The notes beneath the pieces are model-generated. The model ran no database searches, was not told where the DNA came from, and saw only the letters and a list, made by a program, of their open reading frames with translations. This document shows positions 22,112 to 29,289 of a stretch of DNA of 29,289 nucleotides, piece after piece (the stretch's first letter is position 1; each line of letters opens with the position of its first letter). Source of the DNA: CAYWMP01 sp964459445 (GTDB taxonomy: Bacteria > Desulfobacterota > DSM-4660 > Desulfatiglandales > HGW-15); NCBI GenBank assembly GCA_964459445.1, contig CAYWMP010000060.1, positions 1-29,289 on the forward strand, in the 5' to 3' direction. A program made the position numbers and the translations under genes.

Positions 22112-25100
22112 TCAAGATGCCGGCCGGGGTGCGGCAAGTTTATTCTTGAAAAACAGGAGGATATTATGAATGTCCTCGAGGATCATGTACCCGCAGGGGA
22201 CCAACAGCAGTGTGACACCGGTGGCGAAGAGCACGCCGAAGCTGAGACTGACCGCCATGGGGATAAGGAATTGGGCCTGAATGCTTTTTTCCAGGAGCAT
22301 GGGCGTGAGCCCCGCAAAGGTGGTTAGGGAAGTCAGGATGATGGCCCTGAAACGTAGACCTCCGGCCTGGATTACCGCATCGTGGGCGCTCACCCCCTGC
22401 CTCCGAATGCGATTCGTGGCGTGGATCAGTACCAGGGAATCATTCACCACCACACCTGCCAGACCGACCATGCCGAATAAACTCAAGAAACTGATGTTGA
22501 GCCCCATAATCAAGTGCCCGGCCACGGCCCCGACAAGGCCGAAGGGAATGGCAAACATCACAATGAATGGTTGGGTGAAGGATCTGAAGGGAATGGCCAA
22601 CAGGGCGTAGATTCCAAAAAGGGCAATGCCGAAGCCGTTAATTACATCTTCCAGGGATTCCTTCTGTTCCTTGCCTTCGCCTTCTATGGTGTACCTGAGA
22701 CCGGGATAACTGCCCTTGAGTTCCGGCAGAATCTCCGATTCTAGGGCAGAACGCACTTCGCTGGCATTGGTTACCTTTTCGTCCACATCGCCGATGACTT
22801 TGATGACCCGATGTCGCTGCGCCCGCTCAATGGCCACATAGCCCTGCTCCATATTCACCTCAGCCACCTGGCTGAATGGGACTTCTGTGCCGTCGGCGGT
22901 TCGAATCCGCATCTCTTCCACATGTCCCAGCGATCGCCGCTCGGAATCCGGATATCTCACGAGGACCTTGATTTCATCCTTATCCCGCTGCATGCGCAAG
23001 GCCTCGGCGCCGTAAAAGGCGTGTCTTACCTGACTGGCCAAATCGTTCAGGGTCAATCCCAGGCTTCGGGCTGCAGGTTTGAGTTTGAGCTGCATCTCCC
23101 TTTTTCCCGGGAGGAAGCTATCCTCCACATCAAAAACCCCTGCATACCCCCTAAGCTCATCTTTCAGATCTTCTGCAGCCGCCAAAAGCGCTTCATGGTC
23201 GTTCATGGCAAGATGCACCTCAATGGCTTCACCGGCGCTATGTAACTCACTCCTATAGGTAATGGATTCCGCATCAGGTATAGGGCCCGCCCTCTTCCGC
23301 CATAGTTTTGATAGCTTGACGGCACTCACATCGCGCTTTTCACCTTCCAGCAACTGAACCCAGATCTGGCCAAGATGACTGCCGATGTCTTTGGTAACCC
23401 CTCTGCGGCTTTCCTGCCATCCGATGAGAGACACGCTGTATTCAAAAAGCGATGTCGCCCCTGGGGCCCTTTTTTGATCCGCTTCATCGAGGATTTCCCT
23501 GGCCGTTTGCTCAAGGTGAGTGATCACCTCCGTGGTTCGCTCAACAGGCGTACCGGCTGGCATGGTGATTATGCAACGCAAGGTATCTCCCTCAACTTTC
23601 GGGAAAAAAACAAACTTAAGCCACCCTGCCTGCCAAACCCCATAGGTCAACATCATGACAACAATGCCCGCAGCCACCGTGGCATATCTCCATTTGACAC
23701 AAAAATTTACCAACCAGGGGTAGGGCCGCTTGATCACCCATTTCAAGCCCCTAGCCGTGGCCTTCTCTCGCTTTTGAACACCGTTGGCCCTCTTTAATCC
23801 TTTACTCCGGGCCAGGTGTGCTGGGAGTATGAAGAGGGCCTCGATAAGGGATCCCAGCAGGACCAGGATGACCACTATGGGGATATTGCGCATCATCTTG
23901 CCCATAAACCCGCCCCCAAGGAGCAGAGGCCAAAAGGCCACGACCGTCGTGAGCACCGCGAATATCACAGGGCGCCCCACCTCTATGGCCCCCTCAACGG
24001 CCGCCTTAAGCGGAGGCAGGCCCTCCTCACTCTTGCGGAAGATGTTTTCGCCGATAATGATAGCGTCATCCACCACGATGCCGAGAACCATAATAAAAGC
24101 AAAGAGGGAGATCATGTTGATGGATACATCCATCTTGGGCAGGAGAATGAGCCCGGCCATAAAGGAGATGGGTATCCCTAAGGTGACCCAGAAGGCGAGC
24201 TTCAGATTCAGGAAGACACCGAGCAAAATGCTGACCAGGATCAAACCCAGCGCCATATTCCTCAGCAGGAGTTCAATACGGCTGCGAAGGATCTTGGATC
24301 GATCTGAAAAATATCCGATTTCTATGCCGGCTGGGAGGCTGGGCCGAACCTCATCGATATACTTCTTGACCCTGTCAGCCACTGTGAGGGCGTTCTGGTC
24401 CGCCACCCTGTAAACCCGTACCATGGCAGCAGGCTTGCCCTGAAAACGGGCTGAGAGATCCACATCTTCAAACCCGTCCTTCAGTTCGGCAATCTGCCCC
24501 AGCGTCACCTGGGTGCCGTCCGGTCGCGTAATCACGGCTACATCCATGTAGTCCTTGGCATAATACCGGCGTCCCTTGGTCCTGATCAGGATCTCACCGC
24601 CTGCTGTTTTAACGCTGCCTGCAGGCAGATCCAGGCTTCCCTTTCTGACGGCATCCGCCACCTGCCCCAGGGTCAGTCCGTAACGCCGGAGGGAGGCTTC
24701 AGATATCTCGATATGGACTTCTCCCTTGCGCACACCGAGAAATTCCGCCAGGGTGACACCCTCCAGGTTCGTAATGTCGTCTTTGATCTGTTCTGCAAGG
24801 TGCTTCAGGGTCGCCTCGGATGCTTCGCCGTAAATGGACACAAAGATCACCTGGCTCCTCCGGGTCACCTCGCGAATGGTCGGTTCTTCGGCTTCGTCAG
24901 GAAAGGTCGTAATACGGTCTACCTCCGCCTTGACCTCATCGAGGAGTTTTTTCAGATCCCAATCCTTCATGACCTCGATAGTGACCGTGCCGTAGCCTTC
25001 TTTGGCAACCGAATCGATTCGCTTGACACCCGCCAAACCGGCAACACTCTCTTCGATTTTCCTGAGAAGCGATTCCTCAACCTCGGCCGGGGAAGCGCCG

Positions 25101-25258
25101 ATATAGGTCGTTGATATGATAATGCTATCCAGGGTCGTCTCAGGAAAGATCTCGAGCTTCATAGACAACCCCGTGAAAACGCCGGCCAAGAGAAGAAAAA
25201 ACATCAAGAGATTTGCTGCGACATGATTCTCAGTAAACCACCCAATTGCCCCTTTCAT
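22112..25258 (-). CDS. RND-family efflux transporter, inner-membrane pump
   Basis: A 1048-residue AcrB/HAE-type proton-driven pump with 12 predicted membrane helices and two large periplasmic loops. The helix 4 proton-relay acidic pair is present in GIVVDDAIIIGENIFR. In the second half the relay lysine region is GVVVNDSLVLIHATN, as in a side branch of the family rather than classic AcrB. The N-terminus (WFTENHVAANLLMFFLLLAG) is typical. The ATG overlaps the adaptor stop by 4 nt (ATGA). It exports hydrophobic compounds, dyes, detergents or metabolites; the substrate cannot be told from sequence. It is the last gene of the tetR-OMF-MFP-RND operon. Confidence 0.95.
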   Translation of the reverse strand: MKGAIGWFTENHVAANLLMFFLLLAGVFTGLSMKLEIFPETTLDSIIISTTYIGASPAEVEESLLRKIEESVAGLAGVKRIDSVAKEGYGTVTIEVMKDWDLKKLLDEVKAEVDRITTFPDEAEEPTIREVTRRSQVIFVSIYGEASEATLKHLAEQIKDDITNLEGVTLAEFLGVRKGEVHIEISEASLRRYGLTLGQVADAVRKGSLDLPAGSVKTAGGEILIRTKGRRYYAKDYMDVAVITRPDGTQVTLGQIAELKDGFEDVDLSARFQGKPAAMVRVYRVADQNALTVADRVKKYIDEVRPSLPAGIEIGYFSDRSKILRSRIELLLRNMALGLILVSILLGVFLNLKLAFWVTLGIPISFMAGLILLPKMDVSINMISLFAFIMVLGIVVDDAIIIGENIFRKSEEGLPPLKAAVEGAIEVGRPVIFAVLTTVVAFWPLLLGGGFMGKMMRNIPIVVILVLLGSLIEALFILPAHLARSKGLKRANGVQKREKATARGLKWVIKRPYPWLVNFCVKWRYATVAAGIVVMMLTYGVWQAGWLKFVFFPKVEGDTLRCIITMPAGTPVERTTEVITHLEQTAREILDEADQKRAPGATSLFEYSVSLIGWQESRRGVTKDIGSHLGQIWVQLLEGEKRDVSAVKLSKLWRKRAGPIPDAESITYRSELHSAGEAIEVHLAMNDHEALLAAAEDLKDELRGYAGVFDVEDSFLPGKREMQLKLKPAARSLGLTLNDLASQVRHAFYGAEALRMQRDKDEIKVLVRYPDSERRSLGHVEEMRIRTADGTEVPFSQVAEVNMEQGYVAIERAQRHRVIKVIGDVDEKVTNASEVRSALESEILPELKGSYPGLRYTIEGEGKEQKESLEDVINGFGIALFGIYALLAIPFRSFTQPFIVMFAIPFGLVGAVAGHLIMGLNISFLSLFGMVGLAGVVVNDSLVLIHATNRIRRQGVSAHDAVIQAGGLRFRAIILTSLTTFAGLTPMLLEKSIQAQFLIPMAVSLSFGVLFATGVTLLLVPCGYMILEDIHNILLFFKNKLAAPRPAS

Positions 25259-26430
25259 GATTTCTTTTCCCCAATCACGTATGCAGCCCTGATTTTCATA
25301 CCCTCTGTAACCGCCTTGAGGGATGAAACGACGATTTTGTCACCACCGCTCAGGCCCTCACTGATAATGAGGCCTTCCCCGGAGGTGTTGGCCACTTTGA
25401 CATTGCGAAATCTGATACGATCTTCGTCATCAAGCACCCATACAATGTCATCTCCACGAAGCGCCGATCTTGGGATGATGGCGGCATTCTGAAGCACGCG
25501 ACCTTCAATCTCAACCCTTACAAAGAGACCAACGGCCAAGGGGGGTTTTCTTTCATAGGGTTTGTTCACTCTGACGACCACATTGATCATCCGCGTGCGC
25601 TCGTCCAGTTTCCCTTCTGCACGAACTACCCTGCCCTCCCAGACAAGATCCTGCCCCGCTACGCGCGCCCTCACCCTAGCCACGGCGCCCGGGCCCTTTC
25701 CCGGGGTGAAACCGGGAACATGAAACCAGGAAAGATCCTCGTTTTCCAGGGGCAGGAGTATCTCTGCGACCTGAGTCGAGTAAAGCGTTGCCAGGGCCTG
25801 ACCCGGCGCAACATACTGTCCTATGTCCACGTTTTTTGCGCTCACTCGACCGCTAAAGGGCGCTACGAGTTTCGTTCGATCAAGTTGTATGAGCGTCTTT
25901 CGAAGCTCCGCCCTATCCGCTTCCAGCTTGGCCTGCGCTGCCGCCAACTGGGGTTCCTTGGCCACAAGAGGTGGGGGTTTCTTGGCCATCTCGGGCCTAA
26001 TTCTCCGGATTTCAAACCATTCTTCCTTGGCTACCGCGGCCTCCTCCTCGAGCTGCTGCAGTTTACTTTCAGAATCCTTGACCTTGGACTCATAGAGGGT
26101 AACCGCCAGTTCATAGTCCACCGGATCGATTTTGAGCAGCAAATCCCCTTTTTTGAACGAGCCGCCATTCACCAACGCCGATGACATCCAAACCGTTTTG
26201 CCGCCCACCTGCGGCACCAATTGAATCTCCTGGAGCGGCTTTACGGTTCCTTGTCCCACAATGGGAACGGCCCTGGGGCCTGTTTTTATTTCCAGAACCC
26301 TGGCTATTGGCAGAGACACGCGTGGACGTTTTTTCTTGAGCGGCGCTTTGCTTGCCATCAGGGTCTTCATGGCAAAGACGCCCCCGGCAACCAAGGCAAT
26401 AACGATCAAAAAATGTATGAATTTTCTCAT
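25255..26430 (-). CDS. RND efflux periplasmic adaptor (MFP/HlyD family)
   Basis: Membrane-fusion protein linking the pump to the outer-membrane channel, 391 residues. A single N-terminal membrane anchor is seen at about 4-22. Then come beta-barrel and lipoyl half-motifs (VPQVGGKTVWMSSALVNGGSF and LVAPFSGRVSAKNVDIGQYV) around a coiled-coil hairpin rich in E/K/L/A (about 105-185). The frame can start at TTG 26442, but GAGG lies 6 nt before ATG 26430, giving MRKFIHFLIV. It overlaps the pump gene by 4 nt. A gap of 246 bp separates it from the outer-membrane gene. Confidence 0.93.
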   Translation of the reverse strand: MRKFIHFLIVIALVAGGVFAMKTLMASKAPLKKKRPRVSLPIARVLEIKTGPRAVPIVGQGTVKPLQEIQLVPQVGGKTVWMSSALVNGGSFKKGDLLLKIDPVDYELAVTLYESKVKDSESKLQQLEEEAAVAKEEWFEIRRIRPEMAKKPPPLVAKEPQLAAAQAKLEADRAELRKTLIQLDRTKLVAPFSGRVSAKNVDIGQYVAPGQALATLYSTQVAEILLPLENEDLSWFHVPGFTPGKGPGAVARVRARVAGQDLVWEGRVVRAEGKLDERTRMINVVVRVNKPYERKPPLAVGLFVRVEIEGRVLQNAAIIPRSALRGDDIVWVLDDEDRIRFRNVKVANTSGEGLIISEGLSGGDKIVVSSLKAVTEGMKIRAAYVIGEKKS

Positions 26431-26575
26431 GACAATCCTCAATGAACCCGAAAGTTCAAATTAAATGATATGAACCATGACTGACCTGTGGAAGTTCTAG
26501 ACAGTCAATTGAATTGAACGGTGTGTCGCTGAATTCAAGACGCTCCATGCTTTGTAAAATAGAAACTCCGTTTAA

Positions 26576-26604
26576 CCAGTATCCAGTTTCTAGTATCTGG
26601 TATC
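26576..26604. repeat. Degenerate short tandem repeat in the operon gap
   Basis: Between the outer-membrane gene and the adaptor gene, CAGTATC (26577-26583), TAGTATC (26591-26597) and GGTATC (26599-26604) repeat at roughly 14 and 8 bp, bounded by CCAG and CTGG. Repeats of the CCAGTATCCAG kind are common dispersed intergenic sequence. There is no credible gene in 26431-26676. Confidence 0.4.
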
Positions 26605-26676
26605 GCTCCGCACCTAATCCCCATCTTGCTAAACTTTCCCGCATTCAGCACCTGAAAATGAACTCTTTACGACCGC

Positions 26677-28179
26677 CTAAAACCTCCAATTCGCCGGGAT
26701 AAAGGGCACGGAATCAAACCTGCCCCTTTTCTCTACCGCTATTTCATAGGGCTTTCCCCAACCCCCTCCCAGGGCACGATGGAGGGCCACACGATTGCTA
26801 AGGATGGCCAAGTCTACCAGTGCGAGGTTCTGTTCGGCCTGGAATCGGGTCTGCTGAGCATCCAGAACGCTGAGATAATCCGCGAGTCCACGAATATAAC
26901 GGCTCTGCGCCACCTCCTGGGTAGCCCTGGCCTCTTCAAGGAATTTCAAAAACCTTTCACGTCGTTCCAGTTGTTCTTTTCGCGTCAAAAGAGCCCTTTC
27001 GACCTCTGAAAACGCCGTAAGCACAGTTTTGGCATAGTCCGCGGCGGCCTGTTGATATCTTGCTTCCGCCGCCCGCTGGCCTGCCTTCAAATTTCCGGCA
27101 TCATAAAGGGGCTGCAGGATACCTAAAGCCATGCTCCATAGGTCGTTGTTGGCATCCAGAACCTGACCCAGCTCATTACTGGAGTATCCGAAGCTGCCGG
27201 TCAGCGTAATGCGGGGAAAACGGTTTGCTTGCGCAACCCCTATTCGTGCTGTCAATGCCTTGAGTTGGGCCTCGGCCGCCCTGATATCGGGTCTTTTAAG
27301 AAGCAGATCTGAAGGCAATCCGGGAGGAACCGGCGCGGGTTGTTTGAAATAGTCTTCCGGGTGCTTCTTTGCCGGTCGAGTATTGGGATAGCGTCCCAAT
27401 AAAACGGCCAGATTTTGCTGCTTGACCCCGAGTTCCTGACGCAACAGAGGAAGCGCTGCCTCGGCCTGGGCAAATATACGCCGGGCCTGGCGTAAGTCCA
27501 AAATGGAGGCAAGGCCTCGATCATACCGGTTCTGCACAAAATCCCGGCTTCGTTTAAAGGCCACAATACTATTCTCAGTAATCTGTATCCTACGCTCAAT
27601 GGACGCTATTTCCAGATAAAGGCTGATCGTCTCCGCAATCACACTTTGCCCCAGGGTGAATCGGTTCTCTTCCGCTTCAAGGAGATCGGCCCGTGCGGCC
27701 TCCTCCGCCCTGGCGAGCCGGCCCCAGAGGTCCACTTCAAATGAGGCGGGCAATGAGAGGCTATGGGTCTCGGAAGTGCTTCTAACCTCTGTTTGGGATG
27801 TACTCAGAGAAATCAAGGAACTGGTTATTGTCGATCGTTGGGTTTGGCTCTGCTCCTGAATGTTGAGGGTTGGAAAACGGTCCGCCCGCGTTTGGACCAA
27901 CCTCGATCTTAGCTCAAGGACTCGGGCGGTCGCCCGCTGGATATCCAGGTTGTTCTCAAGGACCTCCGCAACAAGCTGGTTTATCTCCGAGTTTCTGAAG
28001 ACCTCCCACCATAGATCGTCATTGATGTTTGTGATTCTTTCTTTGGAATCATGCTGATAGGAAGCAGGGATATCGGCCCCGATGTCGGGTCGATGATACT
28101 CAGGTCCCATTTTCATACATCCGAGCCAGCTCCACGACAGGACAATGGTCAAAAACGCGATTTGGGGCAGGCGTTTCAC
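26677..28179 (-). CDS. Outer-membrane efflux lipoprotein (TolC/NodT family)
   Basis: Outer-membrane channel of the tripartite pump, 500 residues. The signal peptide ends in a lipobox at LGC followed by MKMGPEYHRPD, the hallmark of NodT/OprM-type lipoproteins. Two repeated outer membrane efflux (OEP) domains follow, with long amphipathic helices (DIQRATARVLELRSRLVQTRADRFPTLN region, and the second copy ending in TRFQAEQNLALVDLAILSNRVALHRALGGGW). The start is GTG, with GGAGGT 6 nt upstream, and it overlaps the tetR stop (GTGA). Confidence 0.94.
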   Translation of the reverse strand: MKRLPQIAFLTIVLSWSWLGCMKMGPEYHRPDIGADIPASYQHDSKERITNINDDLWWEVFRNSEINQLVAEVLENNLDIQRATARVLELRSRLVQTRADRFPTLNIQEQSQTQRSTITSSLISLSTSQTEVRSTSETHSLSLPASFEVDLWGRLARAEEAARADLLEAEENRFTLGQSVIAETISLYLEIASIERRIQITENSIVAFKRSRDFVQNRYDRGLASILDLRQARRIFAQAEAALPLLRQELGVKQQNLAVLLGRYPNTRPAKKHPEDYFKQPAPVPPGLPSDLLLKRPDIRAAEAQLKALTARIGVAQANRFPRITLTGSFGYSSNELGQVLDANNDLWSMALGILQPLYDAGNLKAGQRAAEARYQQAAADYAKTVLTAFSEVERALLTRKEQLERRERFLKFLEEARATQEVAQSRYIRGLADYLSVLDAQQTRFQAEQNLALVDLAILSNRVALHRALGGGWGKPYEIAVEKRGRFDSVPFIPANWRF

Positions 28180-28829
28180 AGACCCACCTCCCGATGATTT
28201 ATCCCCAGCCCCGCCAAGGCGAAATCCACGATATGGTCAACAAGCTGTGCCCTGAAGGCCGGATCATATTGCCGGCCTGTTATTTGGGTCACCGCAGGTC
28301 TGGCAAAATTGAAATGGAGCACGATAGAAAAGACGCTAAAGAGTTTAAGCATGAGACTATCCCTACCGTTTTCCTCCGGCAGGAAGGAACCGAACATGTC
28401 CGCAAGTTCATTAAAAAAGGGCCGCATGATTTCACCGGCAACCACTTCAAAGGCCCTGGTCGGTTGGTTCATCTCTCTGGTCATCAACTGCGCGTGGCGC
28501 TGACGTTCCTGGTCCGTTAGAGGTCCCTCCAGGAAGGCCTCGGCCAGGGACCGGATAACACTGCCCGGTGTGACGGGGTCCTGGGCATGAAGTGTTTTCC
28601 TGAAGGCCTTGTGGATACGTTTGGCCCTGGGAACCCATCTGGATCGAAAGACCTCCATATAGAGGTTTTCTTTGTTCCCAAAATAGTAGTTTACGGCTGC
28701 CAGATTACACCCCGCTGTTTTGGTAATCTCCCGGACCGTGACAGTCCGATAACCCTTGTGGGCAAAGAGAATTTCCGCCTTATCCAGCAGACGCTCCCTC
28801 GTAATATGGTTTTCTGCATTCCTGGTCAT
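28176..28829 (-). CDS. TetR-family repressor of the efflux operon
   Basis: A 217-residue TetR/AcrR regulator. The N-terminal helix-turn-helix is ARRTVTVREI-like: GYRTVTVREITKTAGCNLAAVNYYFGNKENLYMEVF at about 26-61. The C-terminal ligand domain (SVIRSLAEAFLEGPLTDQERQRHAQLMTREM) resembles the CerR/DUF1956 group. The frame extends to TTG 28862, but GGAG lies 6 nt before ATG 28829. It is the first gene of the operon it presumably controls, and its stop overlaps the next start. A dyad operator over the predicted promoter supports autoregulation. Confidence 0.92.
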   Translation of the reverse strand: MTRNAENHITRERLLDKAEILFAHKGYRTVTVREITKTAGCNLAAVNYYFGNKENLYMEVFRSRWVPRAKRIHKAFRKTLHAQDPVTPGSVIRSLAEAFLEGPLTDQERQRHAQLMTREMNQPTRAFEVVAGEIMRPFFNELADMFGSFLPEENGRDSLMLKLFSVFSIVLHFNFARPAVTQITGRQYDPAFRAQLVDHIVDFALAGLGINHREVGL

Positions 28830-28899
28830 TTTAGACTCCAAGATCTTATTCAAATACTCCAATTGAGCGAATTATGAATACGGCTCAAACACCTGTATC

Positions 28900-28941
28900 A
28901 AACAAATGTTTTAATATAAACAAAAAACCCACCTTCTGCAA
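28900..28941 (-). promoter_or_regulatory. Promoter and TetR-like operator of the efflux operon
   Basis: On the minus strand, TTGCAG (28941-28936), 17 nt, then TATATT (28918-28913) form a moderate promoter; the -35 is weak. Just downstream, AAACA-N2-TGTTT (28900-28911) is a perfect dyad next to the -10 and the start site, the expected place for the TetR repressor. Nothing else is recognisable between here and 29190. A 23-codon open frame at 29081 is not supported. Confidence 0.5.
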
Positions 28942-29190
28942 CCCCAATCCATGAATAAACCGCCTGCGCCTGACCACCGCATCCGATCCCCCGAGCCCCT
29001 TTTTGTCTATTGACATTTAACCAATTCGGAGGACATTCCTTAAAAGGCCGCATTAAATAGAGCCGGGAAGAATTTCCTTTATGAAATGTGGGAAGGCAAG
29101 ATTATTAGCTAAATCGATCCGTAAGTATTTCGGGATTCCACTTAAAGAATAATCTGTTGATGAATGCAGGTTCCTTGAGATGAACGAGGA

Positions 29191-29289
29191 TCAAGAAAAA
29201 TCAAGTGGGCTTTTTGCCTCTTTAATGGTCTGGTTTTTAATGGTATGGGTATAAATCATTGTGGTTCTTACATCGCTGTGCCCCAACAA
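29191..29289 (-). CDS. Tyrosine recombinase C-terminus, integron-integrase-like (partial)
   Basis: Only the last 32 codons are in the window; the gene continues past the right edge. The peptide begins LLGHSDVRTTMIYTH, with the catalytic His of the LxGH box at its fourth residue and the nucleophilic Tyr at its thirteenth, then ends KEAKSPLDFS. The closing SPLDF is what I recall of integron integrases (IntI) rather than XerC/D, but the fragment is short. As the 3' end points left, any cassette array would lie beyond the other end, outside this window. It could also be the integrase of an integrative element. Confidence 0.8.
   Translation of the reverse strand: MLGHSDVRTTMIYTHTIKNQTIKEAKSPLDFS

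Noticed and set aside
22885..22910. GGTTCGAATCC resembling a tRNA T-arm
   Set aside because: It is inside the RND pump coding sequence with no cloverleaf around it.
24713..25114. Long plus-strand open frame opposite the RND gene
   Set aside because: It is antisense to a well-supported membrane pump; codon pattern and protein content fit a shadow frame.
26456..26644. 62-codon minus-strand frame between the outer-membrane and adaptor genes
   Set aside because: It spans a short tandem repeat and lacks a ribosome site or recognisable domain.
29081..29152. 23-codon plus-strand frame (MKCGKARLLAKSIRKYFGIP...)
   Set aside because: Weak ribosome site, no family, and no conserved context visible; it could be real but is unsupported.

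Overview
The window looks like chromosomal DNA of an anaerobic Gram-negative bacterium, most likely a Desulfobacterota (former Deltaproteobacteria) member. This is inferred from gene content: an oxygen-sensitive class III ribonucleotide reductase (nrdD/nrdG), a Tat-exported superoxide-reductase-like protein, ferrous iron uptake (feoAB), an RND pump with an outer-membrane lipoprotein, and a permease gene whose in-frame TGA is best read as selenocysteine. No rRNA, tRNA or CRISPR array was seen.

Layout. 0.3-3.5 kb: a bactofilin fused to a carboxypeptidase-regulatory-like domain, a small secreted protein on the other strand, then gltX translationally coupled to a TerB-like gene. 3.5-6.2 kb (minus): feoA-feoB, with a dense cluster of nested hairpins in the feoA leader. 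6.5-8.2 kb (plus): a consensus sigma70 promoter with an ArsR/CadC-type operator drives a CadC-like metal sensor and a SO_0444/ArsP-type metal permease. The permease is split by a TGA exactly where the family has the first Cys of a PLCSCGVLP motif, and a bacterial SECIS-like stem-loop follows the TGA. 8.5-9.8 kb (minus): dacB (PBP4).

9.8-12.8 kb (plus): four 10-bp iterons precede a ribbon-helix-helix protein with a Cys4 zinc knuckle, then znuA-znuC-znuB and a terminator. I read this as a zinc-uptake operon with a little-known type of zinc sensor. 13-13.7 kb (minus): adk with a clear terminator. 14-15.1 kb (plus): a VapBC-like toxin-antitoxin pair coupled to a frameshifted, truncated DUF1156 methylase remnant. 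15.3 kb: a YidD-like lipoprotein. 15.7-18.9 kb (minus): nrdD-nrdG, with two NrdR boxes around the predicted promoter, and a terminator-like hairpin plus a repeat element in the leader. 19.2 kb: the exported superoxide-reductase-like protein. 19.7-21.7 kb (minus): an orphan hybrid 7TM-PAS histidine kinase.

22-28.9 kb (minus): a tetR-OMF-MFP-RND tripartite efflux operon, with a TetR-like operator overlapping its predicted promoter. The right edge cuts the last 32 codons of a tyrosine recombinase resembling integron integrases.

Metal homeostasis is the recurring theme: Fe(II) import, Zn import, and divalent or soft-metal efflux, each with its own predicted regulator. Several intergenic gaps carry structured or inverted-repeat elements that look like dispersed genomic repeats. 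All calls come from reading the sequence; no database search was run.
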